NCBI RefSeq assembly: GCF_002954325.1
Contig: NZ_MQVX01000001.1
Coordinates: forward strand, 687,546 to 751,545
Direction: 5' to 3'
Origin: Aureicoccus marinus
GTDB taxonomy: Bacteria > Bacteroidota > Bacteroidia > Flavobacteriales > Flavobacteriaceae
DNA: 64,000 nucleotides
Shown in pieces: positions 32,953 to 40,668 of the stretch (position 1 is its first letter; every line of letters starts with the position of its first letter). The notes beneath the pieces are model-generated. The model worked only from the letters and a program-made list of their open reading frames with translations, did no database searches and was not told where the DNA came from. Both the position numbers and the translations under genes were made by a program.

Positions 32953-32969
32953 GCTGACAGCTTGTCAGC
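32953..32969 (+). promoter_or_regulatory. Inverted repeat upstream of dnaK
   Basis: Perfect 7-3-7 palindrome GCTGACA-GCT-TGTCAGC, ten bases before the sigma-54-like promoter of dnaK. It may bind a regulator of the heat-shock response; the protein is not known. Confidence 0.45.
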
Positions 32970-32979
32970 TTTTTACAGC

Positions 32980-32994
32980 TGGCACGAAGCTTGC
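32980..32994 (+). promoter_or_regulatory. Sigma-54-type (-24/-12) promoter of dnaK
   Basis: TGGCACGAAGCTTGC fits the RpoN consensus TGGCACG-N4-TTGC at every defined base, with GG and GC at the required 10-base spacing. Transcription would begin near 33006, about 34 bases before the dnaK ATG. Confidence 0.6.
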
Positions 32995-33039
32995 CCTAAG
33001 AAGGCAGACGAAATCTCTAATAAAATTAAGTAGAAGCAT

Positions 33040-34950
33040 ATGAGCAAAATAATTGGAATCGACTTGGGTACGACCAATTCCTGCGTCTCGGTTATGGAAG
33101 GAAACGACCCGGTAGTAATCCCCAATGCAGAGGGGAAGCGCACCACGCCTTCTGTAATCGCCTTCGTTGAAGGAGGGGAAATCAAAGTGGGCGACCCGGC
33201 CAAAAGGCAGGCGGTTACCAATCCAGAAAAAACCATTTACTCGATTAAGCGATTCATGGGGAATAAATTCTCTGAATCTTCCACAGAAGCGAATCGGGTT
33301 CCTTATAAAGTAGTCAAGGGTGACAACGATACCCCACGTGTAGATATCGACGGTCGTTTGTACACTCCACAAGAATTATCAGCGATGATTCTGCAGAAGA
33401 TGAAGAAAACGGCAGAGGATTACCTCGGACAATCCGTTTCTGAAGCAGTAATTACTGTTCCGGCCTACTTCAACGATTCACAGCGTCAGGCGACCAAAGA
33501 GGCTGGTGAAATTGCCGGTTTGACCGTTCGCAGAATTATCAACGAGCCAACAGCCGCTTCCTTGGCTTATGGTTTGGACAAAAAGAACAGCGACCAGAAG
33601 ATTGTCGTATTTGATTTTGGTGGGGGAACCCATGACGTTTCTATTCTTGAATTGGGTGACGGAGTATTTGAAGTTCTTGCCACAGACGGAGATACCCACT
33701 TGGGAGGTGATGACGTTGACCAAAAGATTATCGATTGGTTGGCAGAGGAGTTCAAGAGCGAGGAAGGGATGGACCTGCGTCAGGATGCCATGGCGCTTCA
33801 ACGCTTGAGAGAGGCTGCTGAAAAGGCGAAGATTGAATTGTCTGCTTCCGCCCAAACAGAAATCAATTTGCCATACGTTACGGCTACAGCTTCCGGACCA
33901 AAGCACTTGGTGCGTACCCTGAGCCGTTCGAAGTTCGAGCAATTGATCGACGACTTGGTAAAACGTACCATTAATCCTTGTGAGGCCGCCTTGAAATCTG
34001 CAGGTCTTTCTAAAAGTGATATTGACGAAATTATCCTGGTTGGAGGTTCGACCCGAATTCCAGCGGTACAAGAGGCGGTAGAGAAGTTTTTCGGTAAAAA
34101 GCCCTCTAAAGGAGTAAATCCGGATGAGGTTGTTGCGGTTGGTGCTGCGATCCAGGGAGGTGTTTTGACCGGAGATGTAAAAGATGTACTTCTTTTGGAC
34201 GTCACTCCACTTTCTTTGGGTATTGAAACCATGGGAGGGGTAGCCACGAAGTTGATTGAATCCAATACAACGATCCCGACAAAGAAGTCTCAGGTATTCT
34301 CCACGGCAGCCGATAATCAGCCTTCGGTTGAAATTCATGTACTGCAAGGAGAGCGCCCAATGGCTGCGGATAATAAAACCATCGGACGTTTCCACCTGGA
34401 CGGAATTCCACCAGCTCCAAGAGGGACACCTCAGATCGAAGTAACCTTCGATATTGATGCGAATGGTATCATCAAAGTATCAGCAACGGACAAGGCGACC
34501 AATAAATCTCAGGACATCCGAATCGAAGCTTCCTCCGGATTGACCGAAGAAGAAATCGAGAAGATGAAAGCAGAAGCGGAGGCCAATGCCGAAGCCGATG
34601 CCAAAGCCAAAGAGACAGCCGATACCTTGAACAAGGCGGACCAAATGATCTTCGAAACAGAGAAGCAACTCAAAGAGTTCGGCGATAAATTGTCTGACGA
34701 CAAAAAGAAGCCGATCGAGGATGCTCTGGAAGAATTGAAGAAGGTCTACGAAACCAAAGAGGTTGAGGCTATTACTCCAGCACTTGATAAAATCAATGAG
34801 GCCTGGAAAGTCGCTTCAGAAGAGATGTATAAGGCACAGGCAGAAGCACAAGGAGGAGCCCCAGGAGGGGAGCCTGGACCTGACGCCAGCGCTGGTAATG
34901 CATCAGAAGGAGATAATGTAGAGGACGTTGACTTCGAAGAAGTGAAGTAA
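33040..34950 (+). CDS. dnaK: Hsp70 chaperone DnaK
   Basis: ATP-driven chaperone for nascent and stressed proteins, 636 aa. The nucleotide-binding domain starts [16 protein letters not shown] and includes [13 protein letters not shown] and [12 protein letters not shown]; the linker [15 protein letters not shown] and substrate domain follow; the C-terminal lid is Ala/Glu/Lys-rich and ends in a Gly-rich tail and DVDFEEVK, the usual EEVD-like end. The Gly-His in GGGTHDVS (usually GGGTFDVS) is a common flavobacterial variant. No dnaJ or grpE lies beside it. Its promoter region looks sigma-54-like and it has a strong terminator. Confidence 0.98.
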   Translation: MSKIIGIDLGTTNSCVSVMEGNDPVVIPNAEGKRTTPSVIAFVEGGEIKVGDPAKRQAVTNPEKTIYSIKRFMGNKFSESSTEANRVPYKVVKGDNDTPRVDIDGRLYTPQELSAMILQKMKKTAEDYLGQSVSEAVITVPAYFNDSQRQATKEAGEIAGLTVRRIINEPTAASLAYGLDKKNSDQKIVVFDFGGGTHDVSILELGDGVFEVLATDGDTHLGGDDVDQKIIDWLAEEFKSEEGMDLRQDAMALQRLREAAEKAKIELSASAQTEINLPYVTATASGPKHLVRTLSRSKFEQLIDDLVKRTINPCEAALKSAGLSKSDIDEIILVGGSTRIPAVQEAVEKFFGKKPSKGVNPDEVVAVGAAIQGGVLTGDVKDVLLLDVTPLSLGIETMGGVATKLIESNTTIPTKKSQVFSTAADNQPSVEIHVLQGERPMAADNKTIGRFHLDGIPPAPRGTPQIEVTFDIDANGIIKVSATDKATNKSQDIRIEASSGLTEEEIEKMKAEAEANAEADAKAKETADTLNKADQMIFETEKQLKEFGDKLSDDKKKPIEDALEELKKVYETKEVEAITPALDKINEAWKVASEEMYKAQAEAQGGAPGGEPGPDASAGNASEGDNVEDVDFEEVK

Positions 34951-34970
34951 ACCAATCTCATTTCATATAG

Positions 34971-34996
34971 AAAACCCGCCAACTGGCGGGTTTTTT
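34971..34996 (+). terminator. Rho-independent terminator after dnaK
   Basis: Perfect stem AAAACCCGCC/GGCGGGTTTT with a 4-base loop, then further Ts, 20 bases after the dnaK stop codon. Confidence 0.92.
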
Positions 34997-35057
34997 ATGG
35001 CATCATTTATCGAACCCTTAACAAATCAGCCGCGCTTTAAGCCCGAACTTTGCTTTT

Positions 35058-35606
35058 ATGAAGCAGATTTGGGGAATTGGGATTTGGATAGTGATCATGG
35101 GTTTTATTCCGATGACTTTTGATTTTGGCACAAAAAACAGTGCGGCCAGCCGAGACTGGCGGGTAATTAATGACGGAGTCATGGGAGGCTCGTCTCAGGG
35201 CCGTGCCCTGTTAACGGAAGAATCCATCTTGTTTGAGGGCGAAATTTCGCTTGAGAATAATGGAGGGTTTAGCTCCTTAAAAAGTCCTTTTACATCTTAC
35301 GATTTATCGGGGAAGAAGTACCTGAAGATCCGCTATAGGGGTAGTGGACAGCCCATGGCCTTTACTTTAGAAACCAATAGACGTTGGTACAGACCATACT
35401 TCAAAAAGAGATTGAGCAGTACATCGGGTCAGTGGGTTGAAGAACGCATCGAACTGCAGGATTTCGAGGCGTATCGTATAGGATCTCGTCTTAAGCAGAC
35501 CCTTACAGAAGACTTTTTGGAACAAATAATACGCATTGGTTTTATATCTGATGGGAAGCAGGCTGGGCCTTTTCGATTTGAAGTGGACTACATCATTTTT
35601 GAATAA
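35058..35606 (+). CDS. CIA30-family protein
   Basis: A 182-residue protein of the CIA30 family (NADH:ubiquinone oxidoreductase intermediate-associated protein 30, a jelly-roll carbohydrate-binding-like fold). The hallmark WRVINDGVMGGSSQGR and the later FSSLKSPFTSYDLSGKKYL are clear. The first 20 residues are hydrophobic (IWGIGIWIVIMGFIPM) and look like a signal peptide or anchor. Despite the family name, bacterial members have no proven link to complex I. It follows the dnaK terminator and is probably transcribed alone. Confidence 0.85.
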   Translation: MKQIWGIGIWIVIMGFIPMTFDFGTKNSAASRDWRVINDGVMGGSSQGRALLTEESILFEGEISLENNGGFSSLKSPFTSYDLSGKKYLKIRYRGSGQPMAFTLETNRRWYRPYFKKRLSSTSGQWVEERIELQDFEAYRIGSRLKQTLTEDFLEQIIRIGFISDGKQAGPFRFEVDYIIFE

Positions 35607-35672
35607 ATGCAGAATTAACCTTGACTTTACGTGGTATTTTCTAATTTAGAAAGTGTTTAAATAACCATTGCT

Positions 35673-36299
35673 GTGAAAAAGAAATTTTCAATTCTACCCC
35701 TGATATTATTGGGATGCCTTGTGATGGCCTTCCAATGTGACGACGACAAACAGACGCTCTTCGGAAACAATGTTCAGGCGAATCTAACTGCTCCCGCTGA
35801 TTTTTCGGTTGGTGATACCCTCTGGATACGAGGACAGGTCTCCGCCAATGTCTATGATTCAGAGCTGCGGGATTCTGTCTTTGATCCTAGCTATGAATTC
35901 TCTTCTCAGTTAAGTTTGTCAGAACTCGTTCAAGTCAGTCCGGATCGAACCAACGAAATTCAGATATCCGACGCTTTGGATCGTTTTCGTATTATCAATC
36001 GAGAGGGATCTTCTTCAGCTGGCCGATGTTCCGCCTCAGAATTGAGAATACTCACCGAACTGGATCAAGAAAACAACCAATACCGCTATGAGATCGGATT
36101 GGTTCCTCGAGAAGCAGGAGAATATATCCTTCATTTTTACAGTGGAACGGGAATCCGCAATAACGACCGAAACTTGGACGTACTGAATGCCTTTAATACG
36201 GGTGCGTCGAACCCAAGTTTGACTTGCCGAAATTGTTGTTCCGGCTTTAGTCTGGATGTCCAGGCCACCCAAAGTGACTTTCTTTTCAGTGTGGACTAG
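35673..36299 (+). CDS. Hypothetical lipoprotein, GTG start
   Basis: A 208-residue predicted lipoprotein. GTG at 35673 gives KKKFSILPLILLGCLVMAFQC, a signal with the lipobox at Cys22 followed by DDDK. The mature part is beta-rich with an Ig-like feel (NLTAPADFSVGDTLWIRGQV, then YEIGLVPREAGEYILHFY). Near the end, CRNCCSG holds three close cysteines, and there is another Cys in GRCSAS; these could form disulfides or bind a metal. I know no function. It is in a run of plus-strand genes for exported proteins. Confidence 0.7.
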   Translation: MKKKFSILPLILLGCLVMAFQCDDDKQTLFGNNVQANLTAPADFSVGDTLWIRGQVSANVYDSELRDSVFDPSYEFSSQLSLSELVQVSPDRTNEIQISDALDRFRIINREGSSSAGRCSASELRILTELDQENNQYRYEIGLVPREAGEYILHFYSGTGIRNNDRNLDVLNAFNTGASNPSLTCRNCCSGFSLDVQATQSDFLFSVD

Positions 36300-36444
36300 G
36301 AGGAATTCTTCTACTACACGGTGATGAATAGAGATCCATTTTTAAACACTTTCGGAAACTTGATTTACGGTTCATAAGGTTTCGGCGCCACCCAAATGCC
36401 TTTGAAGTCGTATTTTTATAAAATCTATGCCTAAAACCCTAAAA

Positions 36445-37239
36445 ATGAAAAAATACGGAAGAGTTCTCGGCCTCGTCTTGCTTGCGAGTTTGACCTTTAT
36501 GGCTTGTAAACAGGAGAATAAACAAAAAGAAGTCGTAGATGAGACGGCCAAGTCTTCGATCACCCTGGAAAAACTAGAAGGTTCACCAGTTTATTCCGAT
36601 GCCATTCTACAAATGAATCAGCCAGCTGAAACTACCATGGCAAGTGGAGGAGAAGTGAACTTTGCTTTTACGGTGAACAACTATGAGTTAGGAGCTCAAA
36701 CGGCCGGACCCAACGCCGAAATGCTCGCTAATTCCGGAAAAGGTCAGCACATTCACTTTATTTTGAACAATCAACCCTATTCAGCTCACTACGAGCCTAA
36801 CTTTTCAAAAGAAATTCCTGACGGTGTGCATCATTTGGTAGCTTTCCTAAGCCGTTCTTACCACGAATCCGTAAAGAATGAGAACTCAGTGGTTGTAAAG
36901 AAAATGGTCGTTGGGGAGAACCCGGTGGATTCCTTAGGGCTCGACATGGAGGCACCAACTCTAGTTTATAGCCGCCCAAAAGGTACCTATAAAGGAGATG
37001 ACACCAAGAACTTATTACTTGATTTCTTTGTTTTGAATACGACCTTGTCTGCGGACGGGAATAAAGTCAAAGCCACAATCAACGGTGAAGAGTTTATGAT
37101 AACCGAATGGGCGCCACACGTTGTAAAAGGCTTGCCAATGGGAGAAGTGACCATTCAATTGGAACTTATTGACAGAGAGGGAAACGCCATTTCTGGACCC
37201 TTTAACAAGGTCACTCGAACAGTCACTTTAGTGGAGTAG
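36445..37239 (+). CDS. Hypothetical lipoprotein with Ig-like fold
   Basis: Predicted lipoprotein of 264 aa; the start at 36445 (MKKYGRVLGLVLLASLTFMAC) gives a proper SPII signal, whereas the upstream ATG at 36427 only adds PKTLK. The mature protein has beta-sandwich features (GGEVNFAFTVNNYELG) and a conserved HIHFILNNQPY segment in which two His flank Ile; this pattern occurs in a flavobacterial family often labelled phosphopeptide-binding, a name without firm evidence. A clear terminator follows the stop at 37276. Confidence 0.72.
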   Translation: MKKYGRVLGLVLLASLTFMACKQENKQKEVVDETAKSSITLEKLEGSPVYSDAILQMNQPAETTMASGGEVNFAFTVNNYELGAQTAGPNAEMLANSGKGQHIHFILNNQPYSAHYEPNFSKEIPDGVHHLVAFLSRSYHESVKNENSVVVKKMVVGENPVDSLGLDMEAPTLVYSRPKGTYKGDDTKNLLLDFFVLNTTLSADGNKVKATINGEEFMITEWAPHVVKGLPMGEVTIQLELIDREGNAISGPFNKVTRTVTLVE

Positions 37240-37275
37240 ACAAGTACTAGACGATCTCTGCTTTTTCCAAAATGT

Positions 37276-37303
37276 AAAAAAGCCCTCGATTTCGGGGGCT
37301 TTT
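37276..37303 (+). terminator. Rho-independent terminator
   Basis: Stem AAAAGCCC/GGGCTTTT with inner CGA/TCG pairing, followed by a T-rich tract, 38 bases after the lipoprotein stop at 37239. Confidence 0.8.
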
Positions 37304-37329
37304 CATTTTTTTAAACCTAATTTACTGGT

Positions 37330-37824
37330 ATGGAAGAAAGTCAAAAAAAGAAATACCTGTCCCCCCTACGTAGTATGGATTTTTACATGACGAATTATCA
37401 CGCACTACTCAAAAAGCTAAAGGTTGAGTATGAGGTGTCGGAGATTGAAGGAATACTGCAGCGCAAGGTGCAGGACTCCCTTTTAGAACTTCTTCGGGCT
37501 AACGAATACGAAGCCCTGGTGGTCACAGACCTCAATCGAAAGATTGTTTGGGTCAACAACGGATTCAATGAAATGACTGGCTATACCAAGACCTTTGCGT
37601 TAGGTAAAAAACCCACCTTTCTTCAGGGCAAAAAGACTTCAGAAGAAATAAGAAAAGAGATCCGCCAGTTGCTTGCTGAAGGGGTTCGATTTAACCGTAC
37701 TCTCTTGAATTACCGGAAAAGCGGGGAAGAATACCACTGCCATATCGATGTTATTCCCCTGCGCAACGAAGAGGAAGAAATCACCCACTTTCTGGCGATG
37801 GAAAGGGAGGAGCAAGTCGCTTAA
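37330..37824 (+). CDS. Stand-alone LOV-like PAS domain protein without the photoactive Cys
   Basis: A 164-residue cytosolic protein with a helical N-terminal cap (1-55) and one PAS domain (about 58-158). The PAS part follows the LOV pattern closely: NNGFNEMTGYTKTFALGK, then FLQGKKTSEEI, then LLNYRKSGEEYHCHIDVIPL. The FMN-adduct motif GxNCRFLQ is changed to GKKPTFLQ, with Pro95 at the place of the reactive Cys, so no covalent photo-adduct can form. It carries no output domain. Ligand binding (flavin or other) and partner are unknown. Confidence 0.82.
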   Translation: MEESQKKKYLSPLRSMDFYMTNYHALLKKLKVEYEVSEIEGILQRKVQDSLLELLRANEYEALVVTDLNRKIVWVNNGFNEMTGYTKTFALGKKPTFLQGKKTSEEIRKEIRQLLAEGVRFNRTLLNYRKSGEEYHCHIDVIPLRNEEEEITHFLAMEREEQVA

Positions 37825-37878
37825 ATCCAGGGAAGCCGCTCGAAGTTTCTTATCTTTTAGGTCCTAAAATTGGAAACT

Positions 37879-39576
37879 ATGAGAAAAGGGATAGGCTTAA
37901 TCTTCATAAGCTTAGTGGGCATGTTTCAATTGCATGCTCAGGACCGAATTACAGGGGAATCATTTGCGACACGCTCAGTCGTGTTGGGGCAAAACGGCAT
38001 GGTGGCCACCAGCCATCCCCTGGCAACTCAAATCGGTCTGGATATACTTAAATCAGGAGGGAATGCGATTGATGCGGCCATTGCTGCCAATGCGGCTTTG
38101 GGTCTTATGGAGCCCACTGGTTGCGGTATTGGAGGTGATCTATTTGCCATTGTGTGGGACAATGAAGCCAAAAAACTCTATGGACTCAATGCCAGTGGGC
38201 GCTCCCCGGAGTCCTTAACACTAAAGTATTTTGAAAAGCAGAAAAGCACGAAGATTCCTTCTTTCGGCCCTCTTCCCGTTAGTGTTCCCGGGGCAGTGGA
38301 TGGTTGGTTCGAGCTGCATGGAAAATTCGGCTCTAAGCCCATGGGCGAAATTCTTCAACCGGCTATTGATTATGCAGAAAAGGGTTTTCCCTTAACCGAA
38401 TTAATCGCCTGGTACATGAACCGTTCGGTGCCCTTTTTCATCTCGCGCGGATTTCCGAACATCGAGGATACCTATATGGGGCAGAATGGGGGGAAGCTTC
38501 CTAAAGAAGGAGAAATCTACAAGAACCCCTACTTAGCGAATACCTACCGCAAGATTGCTGAAGGTGGTCGGGACGCCTTCTACAAAGGAGATATCGCTAA
38601 AACCATAGGAGCCTTTATCAAAGAACAAGGTGGATTTTTGTCGGCCAAGGATTTTGCTAAACACAAATCCGAATGGGTAGAACCCGTTTCGATCAATTAC
38701 CGGGGCTATGATGTTTGGGAGTTACCTCCTAACGGACAAGGAATTGCTGCTTTACAAATGTTGGAGATACTCGAAGGGTATGACTTTTCAAACATTGCGT
38801 TTGGAAGCGCAGAGCACTTGCACCTGTTTACCGAGGCTAAAAAGTTAGCTTTTGAAGACCGTGCGAAGTACTACGCCGATATGGACTTCTTTGATGTACC
38901 GGTAGAGCAGTTGCTTTCTGAGGAGTATGCTGCATCGCGACGGGCCCAAATAACTGACCGGGCAGGCCGCTATGAAGCTGGAGAAATTTCGGCAGGGGAA
39001 ACCATCTATATGACCGTGGCCGATAAGGACGGGAATATGATTTCTTTGATTCAAAGTAACTACCGCGGAATGGGGTCGGGGATGGCCCCACCAAAATTAG
39101 GTTTCATGTTGCAAGACAGAGGCGAGCTCTTTAGTTTAAAAAGGGGACAAGCCAATACCTATGAACCAGGGAAAAGACCGTTTCACACCATTATTCCCGC
39201 TTTTGTCACGAAAGACGGAAAGCCTTTTATGAGTTTTGGGGTCATGGGTGGCGATTTTCAACCGATGGGTCATACCCAAATCATCATGAATGTGGTGGAT
39301 TTTGGAATGAATATCCAAGAAGCCGGAGATGCTCCGCGTTGGGACCACACCGGAGGGGCGAGTCCTATGGGGGCGGTGAGCGAGAACACAGGAACCGTGC
39401 GCGTTGAATCGGGAATTTCGTATACGACCATTCGGGATTTGATGGGAATGGGTCACCGTATTGGTATCGCTCGTGGTGTATACGGAGGCTACCAGGCCAT
39501 TCTCTGGGATGATGTCAACAAGGTCTATCACGGTGCATCAGAGAGCCGTAAGGATGGCCAAGCAGCGGGCTACTAA
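37879..39576 (+). CDS. ggt: Gamma-glutamyltransferase
   Basis: Exported Ntn-hydrolase that removes the gamma-glutamyl group of glutathione-like substrates. The start at 37879 (MRKGIGLIFISLVGMFQLHAQ) gives a signal peptide. The body has GMVATSHPLATQIGLDILKSGGNAIDAA near the N terminus of the large subunit and GGIGGDLF-type glycine motifs (GCGIGGDLFAI). The self-processing Thr lies in AGETIYMTVADKDGNMISLIQSN at about residue 373, where the canonical T-T-H reads ETIYMTV, so the exact cleavage residue differs from E. coli Ggt. Length 565 aa is normal. A plausible -7 TATCTTTT lies 32 bases upstream of the start. Confidence 0.9.
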   Translation: MRKGIGLIFISLVGMFQLHAQDRITGESFATRSVVLGQNGMVATSHPLATQIGLDILKSGGNAIDAAIAANAALGLMEPTGCGIGGDLFAIVWDNEAKKLYGLNASGRSPESLTLKYFEKQKSTKIPSFGPLPVSVPGAVDGWFELHGKFGSKPMGEILQPAIDYAEKGFPLTELIAWYMNRSVPFFISRGFPNIEDTYMGQNGGKLPKEGEIYKNPYLANTYRKIAEGGRDAFYKGDIAKTIGAFIKEQGGFLSAKDFAKHKSEWVEPVSINYRGYDVWELPPNGQGIAALQMLEILEGYDFSNIAFGSAEHLHLFTEAKKLAFEDRAKYYADMDFFDVPVEQLLSEEYAASRRAQITDRAGRYEAGEISAGETIYMTVADKDGNMISLIQSNYRGMGSGMAPPKLGFMLQDRGELFSLKRGQANTYEPGKRPFHTIIPAFVTKDGKPFMSFGVMGGDFQPMGHTQIIMNVVDFGMNIQEAGDAPRWDHTGGASPMGAVSENTGTVRVESGISYTTIRDLMGMGHRIGIARGVYGGYQAILWDDVNKVYHGASESRKDGQAAGY

Positions 39577-39592
39577 AAATTCTTAAAATCTA

Positions 39593-39611
39593 AATGCAAC
39601 TTAGTTGCATT
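39593..39611 (+). promoter_or_regulatory. Palindromic operator, copy 1 (Zur-like box)
   Basis: Perfect palindrome: half-site AATGCAAC, spacer TTA, half-site GTTGCATT. The same arms recur at 39826-39848 and 52023-52045. Its TTG (39605-39607) would be the -33 element of a promoter whose -7 is TATATTTA (39628-39635) at a 20-base spacing. Downstream comes a structured, terminated RNA rather than a protein gene. Confidence 0.7.
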
Positions 39612-39705
39612 AACTAAAAAACTACACTATATTTAGATTGTTGAATAGTTCAGCTCCCTAACCTGAGGGTTCTTCAACCTGACTGAAAGAACTGAGCTAT
39701 CCACA

Positions 39706-39746
39706 TTTCTTGTGTGATTAAACCCCGGTTCAATTCGATTTTATCG
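39706..39746 (+). repeat. 41-nt direct repeat, copy 1
   Basis: Identical over 41 nt to 41342-41382, and still similar for about 15 more bases. It contains the left arm and loop of the terminator. The two copies bracket the LCIB-type gene and folE. Confidence 0.95.
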
Positions 39747-39769
39747 TTTTGGTTCGGGGTAATTTTTTT
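39722..39769 (+). terminator. Rho-independent terminator, copy 1
   Basis: Basal stem ACCCCG/CGGGGT (39722-39727 with 39755-39760), an inner CGAT/ATCG stem with a TTT loop, and T7 at 39763-39769. It isolates the LCIB-type operon from the upstream transcript. Confidence 0.85.
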
Positions 39770-39825
39770 CACCAATCTTTCCGGTTTTGATCTAAAGTGG
39801 CATGTCCAGCTCCTGCATTTTTTCG

Positions 39826-39848
39826 CAAATGCAACCGAGTTGCATTTG
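39826..39848 (+). promoter_or_regulatory. Palindromic operator, copy 2 (Zur-like box)
   Basis: Perfect 23-base palindrome: half-site CAAATGCAAC, spacer CGA, half-site GTTGCATTTG. It lies 49 bases before the LCIB-type gene. Its TTG (39840-39842) is placed 18 bases before a -7-like TATCTTTA (39861-39868), so a bound repressor would block RNA polymerase. Confidence 0.75.
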
Positions 39849-39868
39849 TCTAGAATAGCCTATCTTTA
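39840..39868 (+). promoter_or_regulatory. Probable promoter of the LCIB-type/folE operon
   Basis: TTG (39840-39842), 18-base spacer, TATCTTTA (39861-39868), close to the Bacteroidota TTTG-N19-TAnnTTTG form. It overlaps the right half of operator copy 2. Confidence 0.5.
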
Positions 39869-39897
39869 GGGGACCTTTTGGAAAGAGGGCCTTTCCT

Positions 39898-40659
39898 ATG
39901 GAACTACAGTGCATTTCGGTGCAAGGTGTAAACGAAAGATTTGATATGTTACAACGAAAGTTTGACGAGGTTGTGAAATCTCATTTTCCTAATTCAATGG
40001 ATGCAAAAGATACCTCCATTCACTACTTAGGAAAAATGCAAATTGAACATAAACTCGACATTTCTAAGGTGTTGATGGCGACATCGGTGTGCTCTGATGA
40101 TATCAACGTGCCTTCAACTACATTTTTTAATGTTCTCTTTGGACCGTTCATCATGGGGGGACTTGGAGGGGTGCCATTTGCCGGTCAAACCGGAATGACA
40201 GCCTTCGCTCATCACATTCCTGATGATGGAAGTGCCTTTATCTTCTATGGGCCTCATATCGGTGTAACCCTAGAAGGAGAACTGGGTAAAATGTACCGTC
40301 CCCGTCAAGAAAATACAGGGAATTCCTGCGGAGCACTAATGCTCGCCTTGGATCGTCTTCACGATGAGAACTACCGTCCTATTTTAAATGACGATGACTA
40401 TCAGCAGATGAAGTTGGAAGAAAGCCTTTTGCCTTATCGAGCCGATATTTTAAGTAGCGACAACCCTCAGAAGGCCATTACAGAGGCGACTTACGACATT
40501 ATTGATAAGAAAATTCACGAGTATTTAAAAACGTGTAAAGATGAATTCCCTGTCGATAAAGTGACCCTCCTTGGAGGGATCATCATCAATACCGACTATG
40601 GACTGGATGACTATTTCGATTCACGAAATTTTGAGGTCATCAATGTAAAAGAATTATAA
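39898..40659 (+). CDS. LCIB-family (theta-type) carbonic anhydrase-like protein
   Basis: A 253-residue soluble protein of the limiting-CO2-inducible B/C family, a beta-carbonic-anhydrase-like fold that hydrates CO2. Family blocks are SVCSDDIN, FGPFIMGGLGGVPFAGQTGM, FAHHIPDDG, IFYGPHIGV and NSCGALMLALD. Candidate zinc ligands are Cys65, one of His105/106/120, and Cys144, with Asp67/68 as the usual partner. No signal peptide, so cytosolic. A second Met at 39946 is a possible start. It is the first gene after a perfect operator palindrome and is followed by folE after 9 bases. Its place in a likely zinc-regulated operon suggests a backup enzyme; activity and metal are not shown by sequence. Confidence 0.82.
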   Translation: MELQCISVQGVNERFDMLQRKFDEVVKSHFPNSMDAKDTSIHYLGKMQIEHKLDISKVLMATSVCSDDINVPSTTFFNVLFGPFIMGGLGGVPFAGQTGMTAFAHHIPDDGSAFIFYGPHIGVTLEGELGKMYRPRQENTGNSCGALMLALDRLHDENYRPILNDDDYQQMKLEESLLPYRADILSSDNPQKAITEATYDIIDKKIHEYLKTCKDEFPVDKVTLLGGIIINTDYGLDDYFDSRNFEVINVKEL

Positions 40660-40668
40660 AAACGAACA

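Larger units (their letters stand above)
39637..39770 (+). ncRNA. Candidate small RNA with three-way junction
   Basis: No protein gene fits here, but the sequence folds well. P1: 39645-39653 pairs with 39692-39700 (9 bp, one G-U). Inside it, P2: CCCT/AGGG (39656-39659 with 39666-39669) and P3: TTCTTCA with TGAAAGAA (39670-39676 with 39684-39691, one bulged A). Then a CACA/TGTG hairpin (39702-39714) and a strong terminator (39722-39769). A promoter-like pair and operator copy 1 stand just upstream. The 5' end is estimated. A leader or transcript end for ggt is the alternative. Confidence 0.45.

Noticed and set aside
33478-34395. A 305-residue minus-strand frame inside dnaK
   Set aside because: Shadow of a highly biased coding sequence; dnaK is certain on the plus strand.
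39640-39700. Possible degenerate tRNA, because of GTGGATAGCTCAGTT on the minus strand
   Set aside because: Only the start resembles a tRNA; no anticodon stem, variable arm or T arm can be placed. A three-way junction on the plus strand explains the pairing better.
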